64,000 bases of DNA, taken from contig NZ_JAKDKW010000001.1 of the NCBI RefSeq assembly GCF_030453185.1, positions 62,001-126,000 on the forward strand. Reading direction: 5' to 3'. This DNA is from Yaniella sp. (GTDB lineage Bacteria; Actinomycetota; Actinomycetes; Actinomycetales; Micrococcaceae). Positions 33,660 to 42,836 of this stretch are shown here, one piece after another. Within the stretch, counting starts at the first letter, position 1. The number at the start of each line of letters is the position of its first letter. Both the position numbers and the translations under genes were made by a program. The notes beneath the pieces were generated by a model that searched no databases, was not told the origin of the DNA, and saw only the letters and a list, made by a program, of their open reading frames with translations.

Positions 33660-34681
33660 GTCGCTTAGCAACTTGGGGTAATGAACTGTATGCGGGCAAG
33701 AAATCGTACCCGTTCGTGCAAAAGTGGAAAACCTGGTTCACGGTCGCACTAATTTTACTGGCCATAGCCGGCGGGATTACTGCTCTGCGCGGTGGTTTCA
33801 ACATGGGCATTGATTTCCGAGGTGGCTCTGAGTTCACCGTCTCAGGCGTCGAGAATACGGATCCTGTACTCGGTGAAGAGGCTGTTTCTGAAGTGATTCC
33901 GGAAACCGAAGCTACAGCAACGAATATTGCTGGCGGCACCATCCGCGTTCAGACAACAGAACTGTCGGATGAACAGACTCTGGAGGTTGCCGAGAATTTA
34001 CAGCAGGGATACAACGTCACCGCTGAGCAAGTGACCTCGAACTTCGTTGGTCCTACTTGGGGTCAAGCAGTGTCCCAGCAGATGTTCGTGGGCCTGATCG
34101 TATTTCTGGTGTTGGTAGCCTTGTATCTGACGATTTATTTCCGAACTTGGAAGATGTCCGCTGCAGCTATCGTCGGCCTTCTGTACGTCGTGATCCTGAC
34201 AGTGGGCATTTACGGGGCCATTGGTTTTGAAGTCACACCACCGGCCATTATCGGCTTTCTACTCATTCTGTCCTATTCTCTCTATGACACAGTGGTGGTC
34301 TTCGACAAGATACGGGACAACACACAGAACTTAGCAGAGGATCGCCAGAGAACATTTGACGAGCTCGTCAACTTGGCAGTCAACCAGACATTGGTTCGTT
34401 CCATCACAACTTCCATCGTGGGAATTTTACCGGTCGGTTCGATTCTGTTCATTGGTGCCGGACTACTGGGTGCTGGGACGCTGCGTGATATTTCCCTTTC
34501 CATTTTTGTGGGCATTATTGTCGGAACTATCGCTACCTTGTTTATTCAGGCCCCGTTGTATGCCCTGTTCCGCAGAAACGACGACGATATTACAGATCGC
34601 GATGAACGTATTTTACGTCGTCGCGGGTATGAAACAGACCAAGAGACTGAAAACGATGCCGAAACTGCGACGTCTCAATAG
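33656..34681 (+). CDS. secF: Protein translocase subunit SecF
   Basis: 341 aa; GGFNMGIDFRGGSEFTV, LSYSLYDTVVVFDKIRDN, SLSIFVGIIVGTIATLFIQAPL. Confidence 0.97.
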   Translation: MSRLATWGNELYAGKKSYPFVQKWKTWFTVALILLAIAGGITALRGGFNMGIDFRGGSEFTVSGVENTDPVLGEEAVSEVIPETEATATNIAGGTIRVQTTELSDEQTLEVAENLQQGYNVTAEQVTSNFVGPTWGQAVSQQMFVGLIVFLVLVALYLTIYFRTWKMSAAAIVGLLYVVILTVGIYGAIGFEVTPPAIIGFLLILSYSLYDTVVVFDKIRDNTQNLAEDRQRTFDELVNLAVNQTLVRSITTSIVGILPVGSILFIGAGLLGAGTLRDISLSIFVGIIVGTIATLFIQAPLYALFRRNDDDITDRDERILRRRGYETDQETENDAETATSQ

Positions 34682-34701
34682 ACGGTAGTAGTGGAATATA
34701 C

Positions 34702-34753
34702 GCGCTGTCCTGTAGCCTGGAATCCAAGCTGCGGGGCAGCGCTTTATTTTATT
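34702..34753 (+). terminator. Intrinsic terminator downstream of yajC-secD-secF
   Basis: gcgctgtcc ... gggcagcgc (one G-U pair) followed by tttattttatt. Confidence 0.75.
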
Positions 34754-34848
34754 AAAGTGCTCGAACGTCGCTGAGAAATGGTTGAAACGTAATTGCGCGA
34801 AGTAAGCTAAGTCTCTCAAGCAAATCTTCAGGGAAAAGGGGAGGGATC

Positions 34849-37131
34849 GTGGCTTCAACTCGACCGGCTTCATCTCACGGCGGGCAGACAGGCTCCGATG
34901 CGCTAGTACCCGCACGTGGTTTTGGTCGGTTTTCTCGTCTGGCCGGTCGCGGCTACTCACCGCTATTGGAACCTTTGATCCGCACATTGAAGGTACGTCA
35001 GCCAAAAGACGATATTGGTCCTATAATCCGCGCGTTCAATGTGGCGAACTATCACCACCGTGAGCAATACCGGAAATCCGGTGATCCTTACATTACGCAT
35101 CCGGTGGCTGTAGCCACGATCCTTGCGGAATTAGGGCTTACCGGCGAGACCCTTATTGCCGCACTCCTTCACGATACCGTCGAAGATACCGATTATACGC
35201 TTGAACAGCTGGACAAAGATTTTGGCCCGGACGTCACGCTCCTGGTAGATGGTGTCACGAAACTTGATCGTGTTAAATTTGGAGCCGCGGCAGAGGCCGA
35301 GACGGTTCGCAAAATGATCATCGCCATGGCTAAGGACGTGCGTGTGCTGATGATCAAGCTCGCTGATCGGCTCCACAATGCTCGAACATGGCGATATGTT
35401 GCCCCAGAATCCTCAGCCCGCAAGGCCAAGGAGACTCTTGAGATATATGCCGCCCTAGCGCACAGGCTGGGTTTGAATACCATCAAATGGGAGCTTGAGG
35501 ATCTTTCGTTCGCCGCCTTGTGGCCAAAGGTCTATACGGAGATTGTGCGGTTAGTAGGCGAGCGAACTCCGCAGCGCCAGAAGATTGTCGCGAACCTGAC
35601 AGAGCAGGTTGATAAGGAGCTCCGGTCATCAAAGATTCGTGCCACAGTCACGGGACGTCCAAAGCATTACTACTCTATTTATCAAAAAATGCAGGAGCAG
35701 GACAAAGAATTCAATGAGATCTACGACCTGCTCGGGATTCGCGTGCTCGTAGAGTCTGTACGCGATTGTTATGCCGTATTAGGGGCGCTGCATTCTCGGT
35801 GGTCGCCGATCCCAGGCCGGTTCAAAGATTACATTGCCATGCCCAAGTTCAATATGTATCAGTCATTGCATACCACTGTGATTGGACCCGGCGGCAAGCG
35901 GATCGAAATTCAGATTCGCACTCACGAGATGCACCACCGGGCTGAATACGGTGTAGCGGCCCACTGGGCATATAAACGCGCTGGAACTGCTGATGCAGAA
36001 ACACCTGGCTGGTTGAAGACGGTGTTGGATTGGCAAGAAGACGCATCTGATCCTAATGACTTTCTTGATTCCCTGCGGACCGAGATTGGTGCAGCAGAAG
36101 TCTACGTGTTTACACCAAAGGGCGAGATCAAAGCGCTGCCCTCTGGTTCTACCCCGGTCGATTTTGCTTATAGTGTGCACACCCAGGTTGGACACCGAAC
36201 TGTGGGTGCCCGAGTGAATGGTCGCCTCGTACCGCTGAACACAGTGCTCAACCACGGCGACTCGGTGGAAGTCTTCACCGATAAGGATGAAAGCGCGGGC
36301 CCGTCTCAAGATTGGCTTGGATTCGTCCGGTCTGGTCGAGCCCGTAATAGGATTCGACACTGGTTCTCTAAAGAACGCCGTGATGAAGTTATTGAGCGGG
36401 GCAAAGAGCTTCTGACCAAAGAAGCTCGCAAACACACACTTTCGCTTCAACAGATGTTGAGCACCGATACATTAACAAAAGTTGCCAAGGGATTACACTA
36501 CGAAGACATCCAAGGGCTTTATGTAGGCATCGGGGAGGGGTCCGTTTCCTTACAAAACGTCTTGCAGCGGATCGAAAACATCCTCGAACCGGAGCCTCAT
36601 AAGGATGAACCTGAACCTGATACTGTGTCGATCCCCACGATCCCGCAACCGTCCCGTCATGCAGATTCGGGGATTGTTGTGCCTGGTGCCGGCGACGTAC
36701 TGGCCAAGTTGGCACGTTGTTGTGCTCCTGTGCCACCGGACCGTATCGTAGGTTTTGTCACGCGAGGGTCGGGAATTTCCGTTCATCGAAACGACTGTCC
36801 TAATGTGGTTCACACTCCGGAATCGGATCGTCTAATAGAAGTCGAATGGGCTCCAACCTCTGAAGCAGCATTTACAGTTGACATTCTTGTATTGGCCTTG
36901 GACAGAAAACAGCTCCTCTCAGACCTGACGGTCGTATTAGCTGAACACCATGTCAACATACTTTCGGCCAACGTGAAGACTCGACGTGACCGGGTGGCGG
37001 AAACAAGTTTTGTTTTTGAAATGGGAGATACTGGACATTTACAACACCTGATGAATACGGTGCGGCAGGTTGACGGTGTTTATGACGTCTACCGTCGATC
37101 GGATCGAAAAAAGAAGCCTTCGGCAAATTAA
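34849..37131 (+). CDS. relA: Bifunctional (p)ppGpp synthetase/hydrolase RelA/SpoT
   Basis: 760 aa; HD (ALLHDTVEDT), YQSLHTTVIGPGGKRIEIQIRTHEMH, TGS (VYVFTPKGEIKALPSGSTPVDFAYSVHTQVGHR), C-terminal ACT. Confidence 0.97.
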   Translation: MASTRPASSHGGQTGSDALVPARGFGRFSRLAGRGYSPLLEPLIRTLKVRQPKDDIGPIIRAFNVANYHHREQYRKSGDPYITHPVAVATILAELGLTGETLIAALLHDTVEDTDYTLEQLDKDFGPDVTLLVDGVTKLDRVKFGAAAEAETVRKMIIAMAKDVRVLMIKLADRLHNARTWRYVAPESSARKAKETLEIYAALAHRLGLNTIKWELEDLSFAALWPKVYTEIVRLVGERTPQRQKIVANLTEQVDKELRSSKIRATVTGRPKHYYSIYQKMQEQDKEFNEIYDLLGIRVLVESVRDCYAVLGALHSRWSPIPGRFKDYIAMPKFNMYQSLHTTVIGPGGKRIEIQIRTHEMHHRAEYGVAAHWAYKRAGTADAETPGWLKTVLDWQEDASDPNDFLDSLRTEIGAAEVYVFTPKGEIKALPSGSTPVDFAYSVHTQVGHRTVGARVNGRLVPLNTVLNHGDSVEVFTDKDESAGPSQDWLGFVRSGRARNRIRHWFSKERRDEVIERGKELLTKEARKHTLSLQQMLSTDTLTKVAKGLHYEDIQGLYVGIGEGSVSLQNVLQRIENILEPEPHKDEPEPDTVSIPTIPQPSRHADSGIVVPGAGDVLAKLARCCAPVPPDRIVGFVTRGSGISVHRNDCPNVVHTPESDRLIEVEWAPTSEAAFTVDILVLALDRKQLLSDLTVVLAEHHVNILSANVKTRRDRVAETSFVFEMGDTGHLQHLMNTVRQVDGVYDVYRRSDRKKKPSAN

Positions 37132-37754
37132 AGTGCGTGGGTTTCTGCTGAACTTCTAGCTTGCAGCCGAAGCTGCTCTAGACATTTCAGAGCTTGTTGC
37201 ATGCCATCTAAGTGGCGTTTGTTGTGGAAACGCTCTTGAAGATGATCTAGATCCACCTGGTTAGCTAGTTCTCCTGCACAGGAGTGGTGGCGTGCGGTGC
37301 GTCCCGTACGCAGTAGGTCTTCGATGGTTAATTCCAAGCTCGTGACAACGATGCCTCCGCTGACCAGAAGATCTTCATCCGCAATATCACTTCGTTGCAA
37401 ATAGTCGATATGTCGAAATGCGGTTGGGATAATTTTTGAGCGTAAACGCGTCCCTTGGTAGGTGGCAGTGGCGGCTTCAAACATTTCAGGTGATTGCCCA
37501 CCGAGGTGAATCCACGCAGCCGTGAGCATCGTCGCCGTCCAGTCGCCGGCGATGAGCTGTTCACCTGCTAAACGGACCCCCTTTGCTCGCTGCGCTGCTG
37601 TATCGGGTGTGGTGACGTCAACGTAGTACGGTCCGAATTGTGGGCGCAGCACACCGTGGTATGTCATTGCTGAGAGTTCCGACGGTGAATAAGGCTCGTG
37701 CGGAACGTAGAGATCGTAGTGGTTCGTGATGGAATCAAGTGCAAGAAAAACCAT
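37128..37754 (-). CDS. Hypothetical protein with AbiEi/transcriptional-regulator-like architecture
   Basis: 208 aa; YSPSELSAMTYHGVLRPQFGPYYV...TMLTAAWIHLGG...DLLVSGGIVVTSLELTIEDLLR resembles actinobacterial AbiEi-like proteins. Confidence 0.5.
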   Translation of the reverse strand: MVFLALDSITNHYDLYVPHEPYSPSELSAMTYHGVLRPQFGPYYVDVTTPDTAAQRAKGVRLAGEQLIAGDWTATMLTAAWIHLGGQSPEMFEAATATYQGTRLRSKIIPTAFRHIDYLQRSDIADEDLLVSGGIVVTSLELTIEDLLRTGRTARHHSCAGELANQVDLDHLQERFHNKRHLDGMQQALKCLEQLRLQARSSAETHAL

Positions 37755-37773
37755 GAGACCATGATGACAAAAA

Positions 37774-37808
37774 ACAACCCCGGCCGAAGGTGTGTCGGCC
37801 GGGGTTGT
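37774..37808. terminator. Hairpin terminator-like inverted repeat
   Basis: acaaccccggccga-aggtgtg-tcggccggggttgt, 14-bp perfect stem; sits upstream of the 37128-37754 gene and downstream of the DUF349 gene (both -). Confidence 0.85.
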
Positions 37809-37843
37809 GGATAACTATTTGACAGGGATATTAGCTCGCTGGG

Positions 37844-39205
37844 TTATTCACTAGCTGCTTGAACGACCTGCAACCACTGGCGACGCGCCTCTAGAGCTTC
37901 TGTTGCAGCAGCAATCTTCTGCTGATCGCCTGCTTCTTCGGCTTGGGCTAGATCTGTTTCCAACTGTTCAATAGCGTCTTCCAACTGCGTTTGGGCTGAG
38001 TTGGTCCGTGCTTTAGTTTCCGGATCGCTACGGCGCCAATGATCTTCTTCTAGTTCAGTCAAAGCCCGTTCAAGTTTACCGATTCCGGCTTCCATACGGC
38101 TCATGTCCTTGCGAGGTACACGACCCGCTGCTTCCCAGCGGGCACGAATATCCTTCATGACATTCCGCGCCGAATCGATGTTTTTGAAAGGCAGATGTTG
38201 CTGAGCCTCCTGGAGGATCTCGTCCTTGGTCGCAAGATTCGCTTCATACTCGCGATCAACTTCGGCGTTTGCCGCATCGCGAGCGTTGAAGAACACGTCT
38301 TGTGCGCCACGGAAACGAGCCCACAAGGCGTCGTCATCTTTTCGCGAGGCACGGGGGGATTCCTTCCACTCGTTCATCAGATCTCGATACTTCAGAGTGG
38401 TTGGGCCCCAGTCGGTGGAGTTCTGCAGAGCTTCGGCACGAGCAATCAGATCTTCTTTAACCTTCTTGGCTTCAGCGTTACGGGCGTCTAACTGGGAGAA
38501 GAACGCGCGACGATTCTTTTCGAATGCATTGCGAGCGGAGCGGAAACGTTGCCAAAGAGCATCTTCAGCAGTGCGCGGTAGGCGAGGACCAGCTTTTTGG
38601 ACGGCACGCCAGTGGTCAAACAATTCGCGCATTTTGGCAGTGGATTGTTTCCATTGAGTCTTGTTTGGATCCTGAGCCGAGATTTCTTCGGCGCGCGCAA
38701 CGATTTCCTCACGTGCGCTTTGTTGTTCAGCAAGCGCTTTCTCGCGTTGAGCCTGTTGCTGAGCATGTCGTTCGACGAGTGCGTTACGTAGTGTCTTTGA
38801 CTGCTCACGAAGTTTGGTCATATTGCCCACCATTTGACGTTGGGCAATCACCTCGTCGATCTGAGCGAGCGTTTTTTCTAGTTCCCTATTGGCTGCATCG
38901 GTCTCTAGACGCTGTTTGAGGAGCTGCAGCTGCGTCATAACATCGTCATATTTGCGAACGAAATAGGCTAGAGCATCGTCTTTGGAAGCTTCTGGAACCT
39001 GGCCCACTTCAACTTTTTCATCGCCATCAAGGAGAGTTACGACTCCCTCATCAGAAATTTCAGCAAATTGTTGAGCTTCCGTGAGATTCGAAGTATATGC
39101 CGGGGCTGGTGCAACTGGCGCCACCGGAGTTACTTCGGCAGGCGTTACAGAGCTTGGCTTGGGAGCCGCCGGTTTTGGGACGTCGGGTTGTTGACTAGGT
39201 GTCAC
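37844..39205 (-). CDS. DUF349 domain-containing protein
   Basis: 453 aa; repeated W..A...R.LF..W.A..K.GP.....D..LW.RFR.A...F modules. Confidence 0.92.
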   Translation of the reverse strand: MTPSQQPDVPKPAAPKPSSVTPAEVTPVAPVAPAPAYTSNLTEAQQFAEISDEGVVTLLDGDEKVEVGQVPEASKDDALAYFVRKYDDVMTQLQLLKQRLETDAANRELEKTLAQIDEVIAQRQMVGNMTKLREQSKTLRNALVERHAQQQAQREKALAEQQSAREEIVARAEEISAQDPNKTQWKQSTAKMRELFDHWRAVQKAGPRLPRTAEDALWQRFRSARNAFEKNRRAFFSQLDARNAEAKKVKEDLIARAEALQNSTDWGPTTLKYRDLMNEWKESPRASRKDDDALWARFRGAQDVFFNARDAANAEVDREYEANLATKDEILQEAQQHLPFKNIDSARNVMKDIRARWEAAGRVPRKDMSRMEAGIGKLERALTELEEDHWRRSDPETKARTNSAQTQLEDAIEQLETDLAQAEEAGDQQKIAAATEALEARRQWLQVVQAASE

Positions 39206-39376
39206 CGCTAAAACTTTCTTCCTAGGTGGAGATCCCGTCAGCCATGGGAGGACTGTTATGAGATGGTCACTGTTAGCTTACGGGAAACGCATACAATGGC
39301 AGAGTACTTTAAAAAGCAGGCACGAATGTGCTCATTGCAGCGCAGGCGAGCTTAACCCCTTGGAGAATATACCGAC

Positions 39377-40735
39377 ATGTCCCGTAAGACTTCATTATCT
39401 GGATTTCACGAATGGTTGCCACAAGAGCGTCTCGTTGAACTCCATGTGCTCAATACGCTTGCAGAGGTCTTCGAACTCCATGGATTTTCTAGCATCGAAA
39501 CCCGCGCCGTTGAATCGCTGGGTACGCTCCTTCGTAAAGGGGAAATCGATAAAGAGGTATACACCGTTTCACGCATCCACGAAACTGATGCACCGGACCC
39601 CACGGATACCTCTCGACTCGCCCTGCACTTCGACCTGACAGTACCCTTTGCGCGCTATGTGACCGAAAACGCCGGCCACCTAACCTTCCCGTTCCGTCGG
39701 TACCAGATACAAAAAGTCTGGCGGGGCGAACGACCTCAAGAGGGTCGTGCTCGCGAATTCACACAGGCTGATATCGACGTGGTCGGCGACGGCGCACTGG
39801 ACTTCCGGCATGACATAGACGTTGCACTGGTCATGGCCGAAGCATTAGCGAAACTGCCGATCGGCCAGTTCGTCATTCGCATCAATAACCGCAAACTTGC
39901 CGAGGGCTTTTATCAGGGTATTGGGCTGGATGACACCGCCGGGGTATTACGCAATATCGATAAATTGGAGAAAATCGGTGCAGACAAAGTTGCCGAAGCA
40001 CTCCAAGCAGAACTCGGGGCTTCTGCAGAACAGGCTGAACTAGCTCTGTCGCTGGCTCAGATCCGTGCCGAAGACTCTTCGTTCGTTGATGAGGTGCGTG
40101 CACTGGGTGTCGAAAATTCACAACTGGAAGAAGGTCTTCGCGAGCTTGCTGAGGTCATTGATGAGCTCCATAAACGTGCTCCAGGAACTGCCGTCGCGGA
40201 TCTTTCAATTGCCCGCGGCCTCGACTACTACACCGGCACCGTGTACGAAACGAACCTCGTTGGCCATGAGCAGTTAGGCTCCATCTGCTCTGGCGGTCGG
40301 TACGACTCGCTGGCGACCAAGGGCAAGCGCACATTCCCAGGCGTTGGACTTTCCATCGGGGTAACACGATTGATTTCGCGAATGTTCTCGCAAAACATGG
40401 TGGAAGCCACTCGCAATGTGCCCACCGTTGTATACGTGGCATTGACCTCTGACGACGACTGGTCGGCAGCCCAAGACATCGCACAGACTCTGCGGTCGCG
40501 CGGCATCAACACCGAGGTGGCCACCAAGGCCGAGAAATTTGGCAAACAAATCCGTCACGCTGATCGTCGCGGTATCCCATATGTCTGGTTCACCAGCTAT
40601 AACGAGGGTCAAGTTAGCCACGAAATCAAAGACATTCGCTCCGGCGATCAGGTCGCGGCAGACCCTGCCGTATGGATGCCTCCGACTGACGATCTGCAAC
40701 CAGCCATTGTCGAAATCGATCACACCGGCAAATAG
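39377..40735 (+). CDS. hisS: Histidyl-tRNA synthetase
   Basis: 452 aa; LHFDLTVPFARYV, RYQIQKVWRGERPQEGRAREFTQADIDVVG, IARGLDYYTGTVYE, GGRYDSL. Confidence 0.95.
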   Translation: MSRKTSLSGFHEWLPQERLVELHVLNTLAEVFELHGFSSIETRAVESLGTLLRKGEIDKEVYTVSRIHETDAPDPTDTSRLALHFDLTVPFARYVTENAGHLTFPFRRYQIQKVWRGERPQEGRAREFTQADIDVVGDGALDFRHDIDVALVMAEALAKLPIGQFVIRINNRKLAEGFYQGIGLDDTAGVLRNIDKLEKIGADKVAEALQAELGASAEQAELALSLAQIRAEDSSFVDEVRALGVENSQLEEGLRELAEVIDELHKRAPGTAVADLSIARGLDYYTGTVYETNLVGHEQLGSICSGGRYDSLATKGKRTFPGVGLSIGVTRLISRMFSQNMVEATRNVPTVVYVALTSDDDWSAAQDIAQTLRSRGINTEVATKAEKFGKQIRHADRRGIPYVWFTSYNEGQVSHEIKDIRSGDQVAADPAVWMPPTDDLQPAIVEIDHTGK

Positions 40736-40812
40736 CATTGCCGCCGGTAGACTGACCACGAACACCACCAAGTTTTTATCAAATACGTAGAACTCAAAAG
40801 GGGAAACACAAC

Positions 40813-42630
40813 GTGCTTCGCACCCATCAACTCGGCACACTCAACGCCGAGCACATCGGACAAACCGTTACAGTGGCGGGCTGGGTTGCCCGCCGCCGAG
40901 ACCACGGTGGGGTAGCTTTTATCGACCTTCGCGATGCCTCGGGCGTCGCACAAATTGTGGTCCATGATGAAAGCCAATTCGATCATCTGCGCAACGAGTA
41001 CGTGCTGCAGGTTACCGCCGAAGTGAAAGCACGCCCAGAGGGCAGCGAGAACGCGAATATTGCCACGGGTGCCGTTGAACTGTATGCCTCGGAAGTCACC
41101 GTGTTGAATACTGCAGCACCCCTACCGTTTCAGATCGATGAGCACGTTGAAGTCGGTGAAGAAATTCGCCTGGCCCACCGGTACTTGGACCTGCGCCGGC
41201 CAGAACCAGCCCGCATCATGCGCCTGCGGTCCGAAGTCAACCGAGTGGCACGTAACTTGTTGGCTGGTCAGGAATTCATTGAGGTTGAGACCCCAACCTT
41301 AACTCGTTCCACCCCGGAAGGTGCCCGCGACTTTGTGGTCCCAGCGCGGCTCGACCCAGGCTCCTGGTACGCGTTGCCACAGTCCCCACAGCTGTTCAAA
41401 CAGTTGCTGCAGGTCGGTGGAATCGAACGCTATTACCAAATCGCACGTTGCTACCGTGACGAGGACTTTCGCGCCGACCGGCAGCCAGAATTTACCCAGC
41501 TGGATATCGAAGCCTCTTTTGTCGAAGAAGATGACATCATCGCGTTGGCCGAAGAACTCTTAGCAGCCATTTGGAAACTCATCGGCGTTGAGATTACTAC
41601 ACCGATTCCACGGATGACGTACCGCGAAGCGATGGAACAGTACGGAACCGACAAGCCAGACCTGCGCTTTGGCCTGCCCCTGACTGATATGACCGAATAC
41701 TTCAAGGACACACCATTCCGGGTCTTCCAGAACGACTACGTCGGTGCCGTGGTCATGCCCGGTGGTGGCTCCCAGCCACGCCGGCAGCTCGACGCCTGGC
41801 AAGAATGGGCCAAACAACGCGGCGCACACGGTCTGGCCTACGTCCTGTACAAGGAAGACGGTGAGCTGACAGGTCCGGTCTCCAAGAACATCTCCGAAAC
41901 AGAACTGGCTGGTCTAGCCGAAAAAGTCGATGCCAAGCCTGGGGATGCCATCTTCTTCGCCGCCGGTGATCCTGCCGCATCACGAGCACTGCTAGGAGCA
42001 GCCCGAGTAGAAATCGGTCACCGCACAGGTCTCATCAAGACCAACTCAGAAGTACCAGCAGAAGAACAAGACTGGGCCTTTGTCTGGGTAGTCGATGCCC
42101 CAATGTTTGAACCCGCGTCCGTGGCTGAAGCCGAAGGCGACGTCGCCGTTGGTGATGGCGCATGGACGGCAGTGCACCACGCCTTCACCTCACCCAAACC
42201 AGAATTCATGGATACCTTTGATACGAACCCGGGTGAGGCGCTGGCCTACGCTTATGACATCGTGGTCAATGGCAATGAGATCGGTGGTGGCTCAATCCGT
42301 ATCCACAACCAAGAAGTCCAAAAACGGGTCTTCAACGTTATGGGTATCGCCGATGAAGAGGCCCAAGAAAAATTTGGGTTCCTGCTCGAAGCCTTCAAAT
42401 ACGGTGCACCACCACACGGTGGCATCGCTTTCGGTTGGGACCGTATCCTGTCGCTACTGGCCGGAACCGACTCGATTCGCGAAGTCATTGCCTTCCCGAA
42501 GACCGGTAACGGACATGACCCACTCACTGATGCGCCGGCGCCCATCACCGTTGAGCAACGCGCCGAAACCGGTGTGGACTACGTTCCAGAAGAAGATGAA
42601 GAAGACGTGACCCAAGAGGCCGACGCCTAA
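40813..42630 (+). CDS. aspS: Aspartyl-tRNA synthetase
   Basis: 605 aa; [65 protein letters not shown]. Confidence 0.98.
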   Translation: MLRTHQLGTLNAEHIGQTVTVAGWVARRRDHGGVAFIDLRDASGVAQIVVHDESQFDHLRNEYVLQVTAEVKARPEGSENANIATGAVELYASEVTVLNTAAPLPFQIDEHVEVGEEIRLAHRYLDLRRPEPARIMRLRSEVNRVARNLLAGQEFIEVETPTLTRSTPEGARDFVVPARLDPGSWYALPQSPQLFKQLLQVGGIERYYQIARCYRDEDFRADRQPEFTQLDIEASFVEEDDIIALAEELLAAIWKLIGVEITTPIPRMTYREAMEQYGTDKPDLRFGLPLTDMTEYFKDTPFRVFQNDYVGAVVMPGGGSQPRRQLDAWQEWAKQRGAHGLAYVLYKEDGELTGPVSKNISETELAGLAEKVDAKPGDAIFFAAGDPAASRALLGAARVEIGHRTGLIKTNSEVPAEEQDWAFVWVVDAPMFEPASVAEAEGDVAVGDGAWTAVHHAFTSPKPEFMDTFDTNPGEALAYAYDIVVNGNEIGGGSIRIHNQEVQKRVFNVMGIADEEAQEKFGFLLEAFKYGAPPHGGIAFGWDRILSLLAGTDSIREVIAFPKTGNGHDPLTDAPAPITVEQRAETGVDYVPEEDEEDVTQEADA

Positions 42631-42645
42631 CAGACGTAGCCCGCC

Positions 42646-42681
42646 AAACGCCGATCGAATCACCCAGTTCGGTCGGCGTTT
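42646..42681 (+). terminator. Hairpin downstream of aspS, probable terminator without a clear U-tract
   Basis: aaacgccgatcgaa-tcacccag-ttcggtcggcgttt, 14-bp stem with one G-U pair. Confidence 0.6.
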
Positions 42682-42836
42682 CGTGTTCCGGAATGCGCAT
42701 CTTGTCCGAACGGCATCATCAATTGGCCCACTGCCACCGTGTAACTTAATCTAGAACGTTTTCTTCAAGTCTGGACGATGTATTGGTTAGGCTGAGATGA
42801 AAATGGCTATGACTAGGCGCTGAGGAGTCACCGCAC

